A stretch of DNA of 64,000 nucleotides. Origin: Batkoa obscura. Lineage: Eukaryota; Entomophthoromycota; Entomophthoromycetes; Entomophthorales; Batkoaceae. The position numbers and the translations under genes were made by a program. How positions within the stretch are numbered: the stretch's first letter is position 1; the number at the start of each line of letters is the position of its first letter. Below, in pieces: positions 33,090 through 46,784 of the stretch. The stretch is from contig JASVEC010000053.1 of assembly GCA_030770535.1 (NCBI GenBank), positions 62,001-126,000 on the forward strand, given 5' to 3'. The notes beneath the pieces were generated by a model. That model saw only the letters and a program-made list of their open reading frames with translations, made no database searches and was not told the DNA's origin.

Positions 33090-34476
33090 TTAATCCTCCA
33101 TTTCATTGTCCTTCTTTTTCTTATCTTTATCATTACCATCATAGTCTTTTAATAATCCCATAGCTTCTTGTACTTTTGGATCTTCAATATCAACACCTGG
33201 TAAATCTTTAATGTCATCAAGTTCAGCACCACCACTAGGTTGATTATCTCCCTATATAAAAAAGATTAATATTAAGTATTTATAAGATAAATTATAAAGT
33301 TGAGCTTACTTCTTCTTCCATCATTTGCAAGGACATAGCTAATGCTTGTTTGAGTTCTGCTTCTTCATCGTATTCCATAAACTAATTATATTATTTAATA
33401 AAAAAATACTTTTTTTTTTAAAATGTTGTTTTTATCTTACTTCTTCTTGAGGAGCTGAAGTAGATTGAGCTGGTGCTTCTTTACTTTCTTCTGATTTATT
33501 TGGATTATTGGCATTTAAACTTTCTTGTCTTGCTCTTTCTTCTTCAAGTGAAATACGAAGGGCCTGTAATAAAATATTCAATTAATATTATCATTATTAC
33601 ATTAGATTATATTCATCGTATCAAAAACTTACCATTGCTAATTCTGGATCGACACTTGGATCCACGCCAAATTCGAAATTATCATTACTAGATCTAACAA
33701 CACCTGATCCATCTTCTGGGATAATAGGAGAAGCAAGTACTGCATCGGATAAAAGTTCAGCTCCAGGGTAAACAGTTAATAAATTGCTATATATAAAACA
33801 GAAACTGATTAACACTCTTTTTCATCCAAAAATCATATATCTATTTACCTATTAGCAGATGAATTAACCGCTTCAATAAAAGCTTGTAATTTAGGAGTAT
33901 TGTTATCGACTTCCCCAAAATTAATAACATCTACAGCCACATTATTTTTTTTTAATTTTTTACCAAGTTTAACCAATTCTTTTTCATTTTCATAAATAGG
34001 ACTACCAGTAAATACCACAATCCTTTGTCTTTGATTTTTATTTTGTCGATGTTTTAAAGCTAATTGAGCCACTTGTACACCAGTTGTAAAATTAGCTTGC
34101 CCACCTAACTTCATTCGATGAACAGCTGATAATACTTTTCCTAACTCAGTGGTAAGGGTGACTAATACTTCTGGGCTACTCGAATAATAATAAATTGTTT
34201 TTTAATATAGAATATAGAAATCAATTATATTTTTATTACCCTTTATTAGCCATTGATAATACCCCAACAGTATTTTCTGGATTTGATCCTGTTTTACTAC
34301 GAAATAATATGTTTAAAGTATCAGCTTGTGCTTCTAAACGAGTTGGTGTAAAATCTCCATTCCTCATCCATTCGGAGTTGTCTAACCTTTTTTTTATTTG
34401 GAAAATATGATTAATAACTTATCTTTCATGTTACTATTTATTCTATTTACACTATCATGGTTGCTTCTAAGACCAT
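33090..34476 (-). CDS. RPN10: 26S proteasome ubiquitin receptor Rpn10 (7 exons)
   Basis: Minus-strand exons: 34451-34476, 34240-34386, 33849-34178, 33633-33786, 33441-33563, 33310-33381 and 33090-33251, in phase to 337 residues. The N-terminal von Willebrand A domain starts [20 protein letters not shown] and continues through [26 protein letters not shown] and [14 protein letters not shown]. Two ubiquitin-interacting motifs follow: [17 protein letters not shown] and [18 protein letters not shown]. The tail is [14 protein letters not shown] and then acidic/basic. The protein sits in the 19S regulatory particle and captures ubiquitin chains. Fungal Rpn10 often has one UIM (S. cerevisiae), while animals have two or more, so the two-UIM form is notable. 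Convergent with NPR2 (71 bp apart) and divergent from SCL1 (290 bp). Confidence 0.95.
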
Positions 34477-34766
34477 CTTTTTTGATTGATTTATTTTTAA
34501 AAAAAAGTTGCTTTTGAATTAGAAAATGAGCTTTTAACTTTTTATTACAGCTTTAACAGTAGGTCTAATACTATCCTAACTAAGCTGCAACTTTTTAAGC
34601 TTTTAAAACCAATCAAATTCCATCAATTCAAAGGATTTCAACTTACTTTGGTTTCATTTGATCATTAAATTTTGCATTTAAATAGTAGGCAACGTAATCA
34701 AATGAATAGAAAATAAAAACATTCAACCAAGCTTTCAAAATTTTAGTTAAAATAAAAGGATAAAAG
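34477..34766. promoter_or_regulatory. shared divergent promoter of RPN10 and the proteasome alpha-1 gene
   Basis: 290 bp separate the two ATGs, so both proteasome genes must be driven from here. I looked for the yeast proteasome element (GGTGGCAAA, bound by Rpn4) and did not find an exact copy. T-rich and A-rich tracts dominate, with AAAAGTTGCTTTT and AAGCTGCAACTTTTT as a loosely inverted pair. Confidence 0.6.
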
Positions 34767-35850
34767 ATGAGTCGAAGTGCAGGATATGATCGCCATATTA
34801 CTATTTTTTCTCCAGAAGGGAGACTTTATCAAGTTGGTAAATACCCAATTAATAACAGAAATATAATAATAAGACTTATAATCTATGAATAATAATTAAT
34901 ATTTCTCCTTGATTTAGAATATGCTTTTAAAGCCATAGCTAATTCCAATATGACTTCAGTAGCTATTCGTGGTAAAGATAGTGCCGTTATTATAACTCAA
35001 AAAAAAATACCTGTAAGTTATAGAAAAAATTATAAAGTTTTTAATAGATTATTCATAATGATTCATTTCTTTTAGGATAAGCTTATGGATCCTTCTTCTG
35101 TTACCCATATCTTTCAAATTACACCAACTATTGGTTGTGTTATGACTGGATTAATTGGTAGGTTAAACACTTTTTATTAGGGAATTAGCCAATGAGCTAT
35201 TGTTTACTTATTTTGTTTAATAGCTGATGCTCGGGCACAAATAACTCAAGCACGTCAAGAAGCTGCTAACTTTCGCTATAAGTTTGGATATGAAATAAGT
35301 CCAGATTTATTAGCTAAACGTATGGCTAGTAAAAATCAAATTTATACACAACATGCTTATATGAGACCATTAGGTGTTTGTAAGTTTTTTAGCTTTTTAT
35401 TTAATAGTTTTATAATGATGAAAATTATTTTTTTTTAAAATAATAAGCAATGATGATTGTTGGCATGGATGAAGAGCTTGGCCCCCAACTTTTTAAAGTC
35501 GATCCAGCTGGTTATTACATAGCTTATAAAGCAAGTGGTGCTGGTACTAAACAACAAGATGTGATTAATTATTTGGAAAAAAAATTAAAAAAAGAAAAAG
35601 AACTTGATGAAGAAGAAACTATTGAGGTAAAACAATTCTACTATTTAGATACATTTATTGACCAATTAATTGACTTATTATTATCTTCTTTTTTTAGTTG
35701 GCTATTAATACCTTATCCTCCGTTTTAGCTATCGATTTTAAAGCTAATGAAATTGAAATTGGAGTGGCTGATAAAAGTAGCAAGAAATTTCATGTCTTAT
35801 CTACTGAAGAAATTACTGAACATTTACAACGTATGGCTGAAAAGGATTAG
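34767..35850 (+). CDS. SCL1: 20S proteasome alpha-1 subunit (SCL1/PSMA6 type, 6 exons)
   Basis: Exons as read: 34767-34836, 34918-35012, 35076-35157, 35224-35379, 35448-35626 and 35698-35850, in phase to 244 residues. The start [28 protein letters not shown] is the alpha-subunit signature in its SCL1/PSMA6 form. Further landmarks are [42 protein letters not shown] and [19 protein letters not shown]. The subunit forms part of the alpha ring that gates the 20S core; it is non-catalytic. Length agrees with the family (about 246-252). It shares a promoter region with RPN10 of the same holoenzyme. Confidence 0.96.
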
Positions 35851-36051
35851 TGGTATTTTTTGAGAATTTGAGTCATATCAAATAAATTTTTATTAAAAAA
35901 GAATATGAAGTTTTTTTATTTTAATTTAGTGACAATTTATATAGCATTTTTTTTTAAAAATTCAAGACTATTTTTTGCAGAAAATATGAAGCATTTGTAA
36001 AAAAAAAAATAAGCAAATTTTATTAAAATTTAATCTTCTTTATAAACACCA

Positions 36052-36809
36052 ATGTCAAATTATAATCGTAAAGAATTACCCTCTGTACAGTAATGACATA
36101 TTTAAAAAGTCCTCTAATTCATAATAAATTAATTTTAACACTGTAGATATTATAAAAAGTTACGAGGCAATACTGGTGGCTCTGGTGGTAATAATAATAG
36201 TACTCAAAGGTGCCAAGTAAGCCAATATCAAATAAATCTGTAGTATAAACTTTATTAAATATGAAAACGATAGAGATGTAATGAATATGGACATTGGGTA
36301 AATTGACTTTATTTTGCACTTTAGTAAAGGGAATATGGAGATTAATATCTAACTTAATAGTCTTATGAATGTAAAAAAGAACATAAATATTTATATCGAC
36401 CATCTCGAACAAAACAACTAGAAAAACCAGAATTAGTAGAATTGCCAGATGATCCACAAAAAGAAAAAGAGGTTCAAAAGTAAGTTATTCAGATGATTTG
36501 TTATTTGAATTTTGTAATAGCTCTTATTCAAATAGGCCCAATAAAATAACCACAGATGATATTAAAAGAAAAATTCTAGTAAATATGAGGTAATAGACAA
36601 TAAATTGTTTTTTCATCACTTTTTTTATTAATTAAATTATTAGTGATAGTTCAGATTCAGACTCAGACTCAGACTCAGACTCAGACTCAAATCCAGATTC
36701 AAAAGAAAAGGAAGAGTTAAGAGGTCGATCCGATTCAAAGAATTCTGATTCCGATGAATCAACCTCTTCCGATAAATCATTACAAAAAAGGAAAAGAAGA
36801 GACGATTAA
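36052..36809 (+). CDS. ZCCHC10-like zinc-knuckle protein with Ser-Asp tail (6 exons)
   Basis: Exons as read: 36052-36089, 36147-36216, 36273-36296, 36361-36479, 36536-36589 and 36644-36809; one is only 24 bases. They join in phase to 156 residues. The CCHC knuckle CQRCNEYGHWSYEC is split across three exons and is followed by KKEHKYLYRPSRTKQLEKP, matching human ZCCHC10 (RCQKCLEFGHWTYEC then YLHRPSRT). The C-terminus is a run of Ser-Asp pairs coded by GACTCA repeats (about 36656-36690) and a basic KRKRRDD end, suggesting a nuclear RNA-binding role; the exact function of the family is not well known. The donor of exon 1 and the acceptor of exon 5 were chosen by phase. Confidence 0.82.
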
Positions 36810-36950
36810 GTTAATAAAAATTATTTAACTAATGGCTTAGCTTGTATTATGATATGGATTCTAACATGATTTAATAAAGTTTCAAATTATTCACTATATT
36901 TTGGATTTAATCTTAAATTGATTACTATGATAGCAAAATTCATTCTTCAA

Positions 36951-37034
36951 ATATATAGGGGTGTTTCTTCTAAGCACTATTTAAATGGAAAATTTGTTAG
37001 CAATATTCTTAAACACAAAAACACATCTCCATAT
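36951..37034 (-). repeat. MITE copy 6, internally deleted
   Basis: Reverse-oriented: starts ATATATAGGGGTGTTTCTT, has lost about 20 bp after that end, and finishes AACACATCTCCATAT. Confidence 0.78.
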
Positions 37035-38637
37035 GGATTAAATGGTCTTAATTTAATGATTTATTGATATTTATTAAAATTGTCTAATATTTCATTACTA
37101 TTTTCATTATTAATACAAGTATATTAATAATGTTATCTCCGATACATTTCTGAATGTATTGTATATATTGCCTTTTTTTTACTTTTTCATTATTTAACAA
37201 AAATTCAAAATAAAAGTTACTTTTGAACGAGATTATATTAATTACTTCATATAGTTTAATTATATTACAGTAACTTTTACATAAGTTCTCTTGATGAGAT
37301 TTTTAAAAAATGCTAATATATACAATCAGAATTGTATGCTGATTAGGTATTATGCCCATACATACCTATCTGATGTAGTAAATACTACTTAGTTTAATAT
37401 CAATATATATAGTTGATAGCTCTCTTTAACTTAGAATTATAATTGCTTTTGTAATTAGAATAAACCTAATTACTTCCAAAGGAATATCAGTTCCTCAAAG
37501 CAATCTAATATCTAAAACAATGTAATTTTAGAGTATAATAAAAACTAACTTAGTTTTTAACGGATTGACTTTATTATATTTAATATACATTATTATATAA
37601 CAATTATTAGTCTATCTTCCTATTTGATAATGATCCAGGAATCTCAATTTTACAATAGAAAATATCCCTTTTTATATGAAATCAAATATTTTTTATAAAA
37701 GATTAGCATTTATCTAAATAATTCATTTTTTTAAAATAAGATTACTCAATTTTTTGGAATATAGAAAAGTAGCTAGATTCTTTCTAAAGAATTTCAAGTA
37801 TAGGTTCAAATAATATTATCGCTTTCAGAAGCTACTCATACCAGTATAATTTTGGGGTTGAGGCCATGAGTCCTTCTACATGTGTCATACTGCAAGTAAA
37901 TTTTCCAACCATTCAAAGCTAAGTAAAGGTGATTAGTATAAAAGGCTGGAATTATACTAAGATGCGTACATCAACTCTTTCCGTTATTTTAAATGTGGAT
38001 TTCTAATTTTTTCTAATTTTTTTATAATTGGTTATTGACTTTAATAGTATAAAATAGTGAAATGTAAAATTCAACATTTTTTAACTTCGAATGTACTTAA
38101 AAGCTTCAAGGACTTACAGAAATTGAAAATATTAAAGTATAATTTACAAGATTTCTGATGATTTTAAAGAGATTATTGTTGAACCTACACATTTGAATCT
38201 AATGACTATGAAAGTTTTACAAACAAATTTCGAGGAAAACAATCCCAATATCCCCTTCACAACTTTATCTATGACATAGATAATTGAGATAAAAAATTGG
38301 CTATGTTTCCTGGCGCCCAAGTCCTGGCAACCCTAGATCAAAGATACTTTACTCTGTTAATAATCCAACTTTATTAACTCTCCTTGCTTGCTCTAGAGTT
38401 ATGGTTATGGCTTCTCAGCTTTATGACTTGGATCGTTCTTGTGTTCTTAAATCATCCAGGATTAAAATTAAGTTGTCAAAATCAGTTTTAACTTGAGTTA
38501 AACTTGTTTCTTAAATATACAAATAAAACAGAGATGTCCAAATCGATTTCATTTTTTTATCTAGTTTTCAGAACCAAATTTTTCAAAAAAACAAAAGTAC
38601 TTATCTATGAAATATCGCTGTCAGCCCTATGGTTAAC

Positions 38638-39067
38638 TATAGCATAATAATCACTTAAGTTATTGTGCTTTCAAGTTCAGAGACAATTAATCCCATGCTC
38701 TTATTTTGATTTGCTATGAGAATTTCTATCTTCATCTCAAAGAATATTATCCTCTTGTCTTGATATCTATACTTATCGGAGTATAAAAGAGATTCAAAAA
38801 CATAATAGCTCGAGGCTCTTTAACTGAATTATTCCTTGATATCTCAAACATTTAATAAAGTTAATAAGTTTACTTAATAGTATTTTACGTAGATTTTACA
38901 TCAGTATTATTTATTCTGTTTGTCTTATATAGTCTGTAGCCTATTACATGCTACTCTTCATAACTCAAGTCTATCTTAATCACATAAACTAAGACCTTTC
39001 AACTTACAGTGTAGTCAACTAGACAATGACTGTTTTTGAATCCAATCACTGAGTACCAGATTCCACA
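38638..39067 (+). repeat. 430-bp direct repeat, copy A
   Basis: Aligns at a constant offset of 4199 bp with 42837-43266; reading both by eye I find one difference, near the right end. No long open frame, contains a GTATAAAAGAG TATA-like box. Outside these limits the flanks differ, with weak likeness for some 30 bp on the left. Could be a solo LTR or a non-autonomous element; TG/CA ends and target duplications are not clear. Confidence 0.9.
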
Positions 39068-40029
39068 ATAGTTTATTAAAATAACTGTTTTTTAGATAAT
39101 TAGAAGAATCTTGAAATAAACTGATATCTTTATTAGGACATCAATATACATAACTGAATAAATTATTTTTTGACTTTTTTCCATCAATTCGTTTTTTATT
39201 TCATTATTAACTCCACTTAATATAAAACTCACGTTTAGAAAGTGGATAAACTAGAGAATATTAGATTATTACTAGCTAGGCATAAATGACAAAAATTATA
39301 CTCATATAATCTTGCCAATAAAACATTCACTGTACTCCCCTCTAAAGGAAGTATTCCTTTTATATAAAACTGATGGCTTTTTTAGGGCTTTTATTTTTAC
39401 TTAATGATATGTTTTTGATAATAGTATATCAGTTTATCAAAATAGTTTATATATTTAGTTTCAAAAGAAAAAAAATATTTATATGATTAAAGATTGAATT
39501 ATTTATATTATATAGACTATAATATTCGTTTTATTTAATTTCCTTGTCTTAATTTTATATTGTTTTTTACACACTTTTTATTCACTAGTTAGTTTTTTAA
39601 TTGAAAACACCATTAACGTTGGCTTTATTAAATAAATATTTTGATACTCTTTAGATTTAGCCTTAGTTGCTCGTAGATTATTCTCTTCCAATAATTTATA
39701 CTCTATACATTAATAACATAGAATTTATAAGTATAGTATGTTTGTGCTTTTTATAAAATATATTATTTGAAATATAATTTATAATCTATAATAATTTAAA
39801 TTTGAATTCTTAGCATTTATTTTAATGACGTGAAAGCAATAGTTTGGTTAGTTTAGTGATCATAAAAATGATTGGTCTAATTAAGTTTAATTAGCTATTA
39901 TTTTCGACTCAACATCATATGATTTAGTTTAATTGGTCAAATTTCACTTTTTAAAGTTTCGAACTTATGGATCTAAAAAGTTAAAAGTGGCTATTTTTAA
40001 GGGTATCATTTTTAACTCAATACTAAAAG

Positions 40030-42112
<2,083 letters not shown>

Positions 42113-42655
42113 ATAATTCTGAAATAAAGAGTTAGCTTTTAAAATAACTTTAATTGTATGCTTTTTATCTCAGCACTATTCATTTGGGGGATGTTGGAAT
42201 TGGTTTCAGAATTTAGTCAAAAATCAGCTCAAATTTAAAAACTTAGAATTTGTAAGTCCTTAATATATGATATCAGTTAGATTTAAAAAGCTTAAAATCA
42301 AATAAAAATGGAAGCTTTTATAATCAAACTTCAAAATAGAATTAAAAATTTTAATGATAGGAAAAAGCACATTATATAAACATTGTAGTTCATTTACATT
42401 GATTTTAACAACTGTTTATAATAACCCAAACCTTATTAAACCTTATAATAAAATTAGTGCTTTAAAGAAAACAAGAAACAAAAACCAGTAAATAATACTA
42501 TTATCAATTATTAGAAATATAAAAAAACTAAAAATAACCAATTTAAAATTATTATATAATATCTATTTAAAAAAATAGATATAGTAAATATCTTAATGAG
42601 TTGGAAGATAAAGCAGTAGCTAAATTACTATTTTTTAAAAATGTAAAAAAACAAC

Positions 42656-42760
42656 TTATAGGGATGTATTTTTTTGTTTAAGAATTTTACTAACAATCTT
42701 TCTCAAATAGTGCTTAAAAAATGGAAAAGTAATGAAACCGAAAAAGACACCCCCTTATAT
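42656..42760 (+). repeat. MITE copy 7
   Basis: Full-length, left end TTATAGGGATGTATTTTTTT, right end AGACACCCCCTTATAT. About 80 bp left of repeat copy B. Confidence 0.83.
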
Positions 42761-42836
42761 AATATATATCACCAATATACAGTTAAAAAAAGTTATTCGA
42801 AATGTGAAACATCACTTTATCAGCTCCATGATTGAG

Positions 42837-43266
42837 TATAGCATAATAATCACTTAAGTTATTGTGCTTTCAAGTTCAGAGACAATTAATCCCATGCTCT
42901 TATTTTGATTTGCTATGAGAATTTCTATCTTCATCTCAAAGAATATTATCCTCTTGTCTTGATATCTATACTTATCGGAGTATAAAAGAGATTCAAAAAC
43001 ATAATAGCTCGAGGCTCTTTAACTGAATTATTCCTTGATATCTCAAACATTTAATAAAGTTAATAAGTTTACTTAATAGTATTTTACGTAGATTTTACAT
43101 CAGTATTATTTATTCTGTTTGTCTTATATAGTCTGTAGCCTATTACATGCTACTCTTCATAACTCAAGTCTATCTTAATCACATAAACTAAGACCTTTCA
43201 ACTTACAGTGTAGTCAACTAGACAATGACTGTTTTTGAATCCAATCACTGAGTACCAGATTTCACA
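42837..43266 (+). repeat. 430-bp direct repeat, copy B
   Basis: Near-identical partner of 38638-39067. Its right edge joins directly to the relic of a transposase-like gene, so it was inserted into, or recombined with, that older element. Confidence 0.9.
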
Positions 43267-43438
43267 GAAAATAAGAAAAATAATAAAGATACAAGGTATT
43301 AGAAAGTATTTATATGTTATTAAATACAACAATAAACTAGATTATTATCCAGTATTTGATAAATTAAAAAAATCTAATACAACTTCGATTAAAGTTAAGT
43401 TTATAAAAAATAAAGAAATAAAAAAATTGATCTCAACT

Positions 43439-43543
43439 TATGGAGATGTTTTTTTGTGTTTAAGGATTTTATTGACAATCTTTCCACTCAAATAGCGCTT
43501 AAAAAATGGAAAAAATAATGAAATAAAAAAAACATCCCCTTAT
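43439..43543 (+). repeat. MITE copy 8, inside the transposon relic
   Basis: Left end TTATGGAGATGTTTTTTT, right end AAACATCCCCTTAT. It interrupts the relic coding sequence between the matches to ...RKIKRSIPAY and NLKISIF, so it is younger than the relic. Confidence 0.83.
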
Positions 43544-43800
43544 TTTATAAAAATGACTGGAAATCTAAAAGTCTCAATATTTACTAACCAAGTAGTTTAC
43601 TAAATAATAGAAATCCTATTAAATCCCAATACTGTTTAAATTATTAATAACTAAGTTAATAAATAGCTAAAAAACAAATAGTTTTAATAAGTGAAAACCA
43701 ATATTATATTGCTTATATTACATAAAGATGGTTAACTATGGTTTTAAAGCCAACTACTTCCTCCTATGTAGCTATCTGTTAACTTAATGATATAATAATA

Positions 43801-43908
43801 ATATTGGGGATGTATTTCTGTGTTTAAGAATTTTACTAACAAATTTCCCGCTTAAATAGTGTTTAAAAGATGGAAAAAATAATGAAGTTAAAAAAAACAC
43901 TCCCATAT
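43801..43908 (+). repeat. MITE copy 9, in the relic's 3' non-coding DNA
   Basis: Full-length; left end ATATTGGGGATGTATTTCTG, right end CACTCCCATAT. Its removal would bring together DNA that is continuous at 62.58-62.63 kb. Confidence 0.83.
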
Positions 43909-43910
43909 GA

Positions 43911-44005
43911 TTCTAACATTAAGATAATTTATTTAATAGCAAATCTGCAATATTGGCTATAAAACAGATTTGCTACTAAATAAATTATCTTAATGTTAGA
44001 ATTAC
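43911..44005. repeat. long inverted repeat (about 38-bp arms)
   Basis: The arm at 43912-43949 and the arm near 43967-44004 are reverse complements with one mismatch, separated by about 17 bases. Both arms match the single-copy terminal DNA of the 62.5-kb element (near 62568-62600), so the palindrome is an inverted duplication of that element's end. Confidence 0.85.
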
Positions 44006-44536
44006 GTTATTAATATATAGGTCATATTAGTAAAATCCTTGCTAATCCGGGAATTTCTATTAAATTTGGTAAAATTCTGCTAGCTTGCAATATAAATAAT
44101 AAAATAATTTAACTATTAGACACTTTTGTTTTTCAATAAAGAATTTATTTTATAGAATTTTAAAATTAGATAATGAAATCAATTTGAGGATTCAAGTTGT
44201 AAATTGTCTAACTAGAAATAATTATTAAATTTTTGAATGTAACTTGATTAAACAAAAATACTAATAATTAAGATGTTTTCACAAAGCCAATTATTGAAAT
44301 AGCGGCTAATCTTTTATTTAAATCTTAAAGTTGTAATATAAAAACACACAAAACTTTAAAATAAATATTACAATTTGAAAAGCCCTCTGTAAATAATATT
44401 TATATTATACTTTTATTGAAGAATATACTAAAATTAGATAAGCATGGTATTATAGATAGCAGAAATTTAATTGAATTTAGCAAAAAAAAATCTATCAGTA
44501 GAACCGTAATATATAACTTTGGAAATTCTAACAGCT

Positions 44537-44634
44537 ATATAATGGTGTCTCTATAGGAGACTTACTAACTTATTTTCCGCTTTCAATAGTACTTAAAATG
44601 AAAAGTGTTGAAATTAAAAAGAACATCTCCATAT
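44537..44634 (+). repeat. MITE copy 10, old and diverged
   Basis: Recognisable by the order ATAATGGTGTCT, ACTTACTAACTTATTTTCCGC, AATAGTACTTAAAAT and GAACATCTCCATAT; the most diverged copy in the window. Confidence 0.65.
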
Positions 44635-45149
44635 TTTAATGTTTGAACATGTAATTTACTTATAATATTGATTATTTCATAATCGCTTTTAAAAGAAATA
44701 TTCTTGCATTGTAATTTTGTTTTCGATATTCACAGACTTGAAGCAAAGTAGCTTTTATAGAAAACATTTATTTCTAAATTATATTTAATAAATTAAAACA
44801 ACCTAAAAATGTTTTCTCATTATTTTTTGTTATAAGTTGTAACCTGTCTTTATACTGTATTTATTTAATAATTAGTCAACAAAAATAATATCAAATATCT
44901 TTCTTGTTTAACTGATTCAATTTTTATGTTGTTTATTTATGTTTATTTTATACTCTACATATTTATCAACTATTGATACTCAAAGAATAAACCATCTACT
45001 GCTTGCCATGTGTAACAATTAAACCATCAGATTTGTTTGATTTTGTTTTAAAATCTAGAATTCTCGAGTTGCTCACAAATCAGTAAGTTTATGTTTTTTG
45101 TGGTTCTTTTAAAACTTAGTGAGAAAATAGACCCAGGACCTTATTTTTA

Positions 45150-45663
45150 ACATTATTCAGCAAACTATTCCTCAATTTTATTTACCCCCGATATTTTACC
45201 TAATGAACGGATTAAAAATGGTTTACGCCATTTTGGTAAGGAATTGGCCCAGCTTTAAAAGTATTTATTCATTGGGATATTTATTCTTTTACCTATTACT
45301 TGATTAAGTAAATTTAATCAACTTGAAAACTATTAAACACTGCTAAGTATAGCAGTTGTAAATCCACAAAGCTTAATTACTTTATTAACCATAACATATC
45401 TAAACTATAAGAAACAACATATATGATTATTCAGTCAATTTTTTTAAGTTTTTCCTTTGTATATTAAGGCAAAGATGTCAACTATCATCTCCTATTTACT
45501 CTTTGTCTATTATTTGTTGTATTCACTGAAATCAAGAAGAGTCCAAACCTTTACTCGGTTTGGCTTTTTAACCAATATGTTGGCACCTTGGAACCTTGGC
45601 ATTATCTATCTTGAAGCTTGTATAAACTCAATTATAATGATTAAACTGGGTATCACACCATAG
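45150..45663 (+). pseudogene. possible worn fragment(s) of a membrane-protein gene
   Basis: Two short stretches look more protein-like than their surroundings: a frame ending DILPNERIKNGLRHFGKELAQL (about 45195-45258) and a 62-codon frame from an ATG at 45475 with hydrophobic ISYLLFVYYLLYSL, then FTRFGFLTNMLAPWNLG. I recognise no family, and no intron joins them convincingly. They may be exons of an unrecognised gene or a decayed one. Confidence 0.25.
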
Positions 45664-46784
45664 CTGAATTTCAGTTTATAGTATTATTATTAAACCTTAA
45701 TAGAATCGCTCATTTAAGAATTCGTTCTCTAAATAACTGAAATCATTTCAATTTTATAGCCTCATCTTTCAATTATAAAGATGTTATATTAATATGACAA
45801 AAATGAATTTTCACTACAGATTCTTCAAAACAGTTTGGCAATTTTTCATAAGTTAATCTTCTCAAAATATTGACGGTATTAAACAAAAACCACAATGAAA
45901 GAGCAAAACAAAATATTAGTGTGATCAAACTGCAGCATGATGTTTACTTTAAAGTATTTACAATTCTTTTATCAAGATTGATGTTAAAATTTTTACCTAT
46001 AAAAGAAACTACCATTTCAACCACTTTGAGAATATTTTATGAGAGCTATAAGTGATCACTTTTTTACTCTAACTTAAGATCTATTACGTATTTGGAATGG
46101 AAATCCCTTCAATTGTAATCATATCCCCAATATTATTATATTTATCACATGAAAGTGGTTAAATAGGATTTATACTTCTTTATCCCTTATTTTAATCATG
46201 GTCTACATCTAGCTAATATTTATTAAAGATTTACTATCAATTCTTCTGTCAAATTACAACTAAAAGCTTACATCTCAATTTATATCATAATACTAATCCA
46301 AATTGAGATAATTAATCGCTCTCCATCGTATTTATTACAATCAAGACTTTTCTACTTTAAGTGTGACCCATTTAGGTTGCCATTAAGTCATGTTTATGTC
46401 CTAATAATAAACACTTAGTTTTAATATAGACATTTAAGAAAATAGTTTACTATTTGCTTAACTTTTATTTCTATAGTAAATATTATCTTATTATACAAAG
46501 AAAACGCTTTCCTTTTTATAGTATTTTTAATAAATCATATATTTAATAAAGCTTTAACATTTTAAAAGTAAGTGTATATTGACTAATAATATAAATGGTT
46601 TAAAGATAATAAAATGGAGCTACATAATAAGGTGTTATTTTAATTCTATTCTTAAAGATGTTTCAAATAGTGATAAATCCGTCATTATATTTAAAGATTG
46701 AAAATTATTTTATTAAAAGAAAACTTCGAAGGATCAAGAAGGGGATAAAATTGTTATACTACCAGATAACATTAAATAAAAAGA

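Larger units (their letters stand above)
36810..40029. other. 3.2-kb gene-free region with a MITE and repeat copy A
   Basis: Holds MITE copy 6 (36951-37034) and the left copy of the 430-bp repeat (38638-39067). A slightly GC-richer stretch at 38300-38460 precedes the repeat and has no recognisable frame. No gene is supported. Confidence 0.5.
43267..44020 (+). mobile_element. relic of the 3' part of a transposon like that at 62.5-64 kb, split by two MITEs
   Basis: Reading + strand, the peptide IQGIRKYLYVIKYNNKLDYYP and then KSNTTSIKVKFI matches the C-terminal part of the 62763-64000 protein (MQGIKKYLHFIKHNNK, KSDIVPIKVIES). After MITE copy 8 the match resumes with NLKVSIFTNQV (NLKISIFTKQV), then into the 3' non-coding DNA (GATGGTTAACTATGGTTTTA and on). 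MITE copy 9 follows and then an inverted duplication of the terminal DNA. Only the last part of the gene is present; stops and the insertions show it is dead. Confidence 0.78.
42113..46784. other. 4.7-kb repeat-rich, gene-poor region
   Basis: Contains MITE copies 7-10, the right copy of the 430-bp repeat, a relic of the 63-kb transposon with a foldback, and a possible worn membrane-protein fragment (45150-45663). The remainder is plain AT-rich DNA. Confidence 0.55.

Noticed and set aside
34477-34766. Rpn4/PACE site between RPN10 and SCL1
   Set aside because: No GGTGGCAAA or close match on either strand by eye.
36119-36457. 112-codon minus-strand frame
   Set aside because: It lies antisense to exons and introns of the ZCCHC10-like gene, whose CCHC knuckle and exon phases are convincing.
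43235-43495. Reading 43235-43495 as a complete small gene with its own Met
   Set aside because: The Met lies in the 430-bp repeat and the end lies in MITE 8; only the middle matches the transposase-like protein, so it is a chance fusion over a relic.
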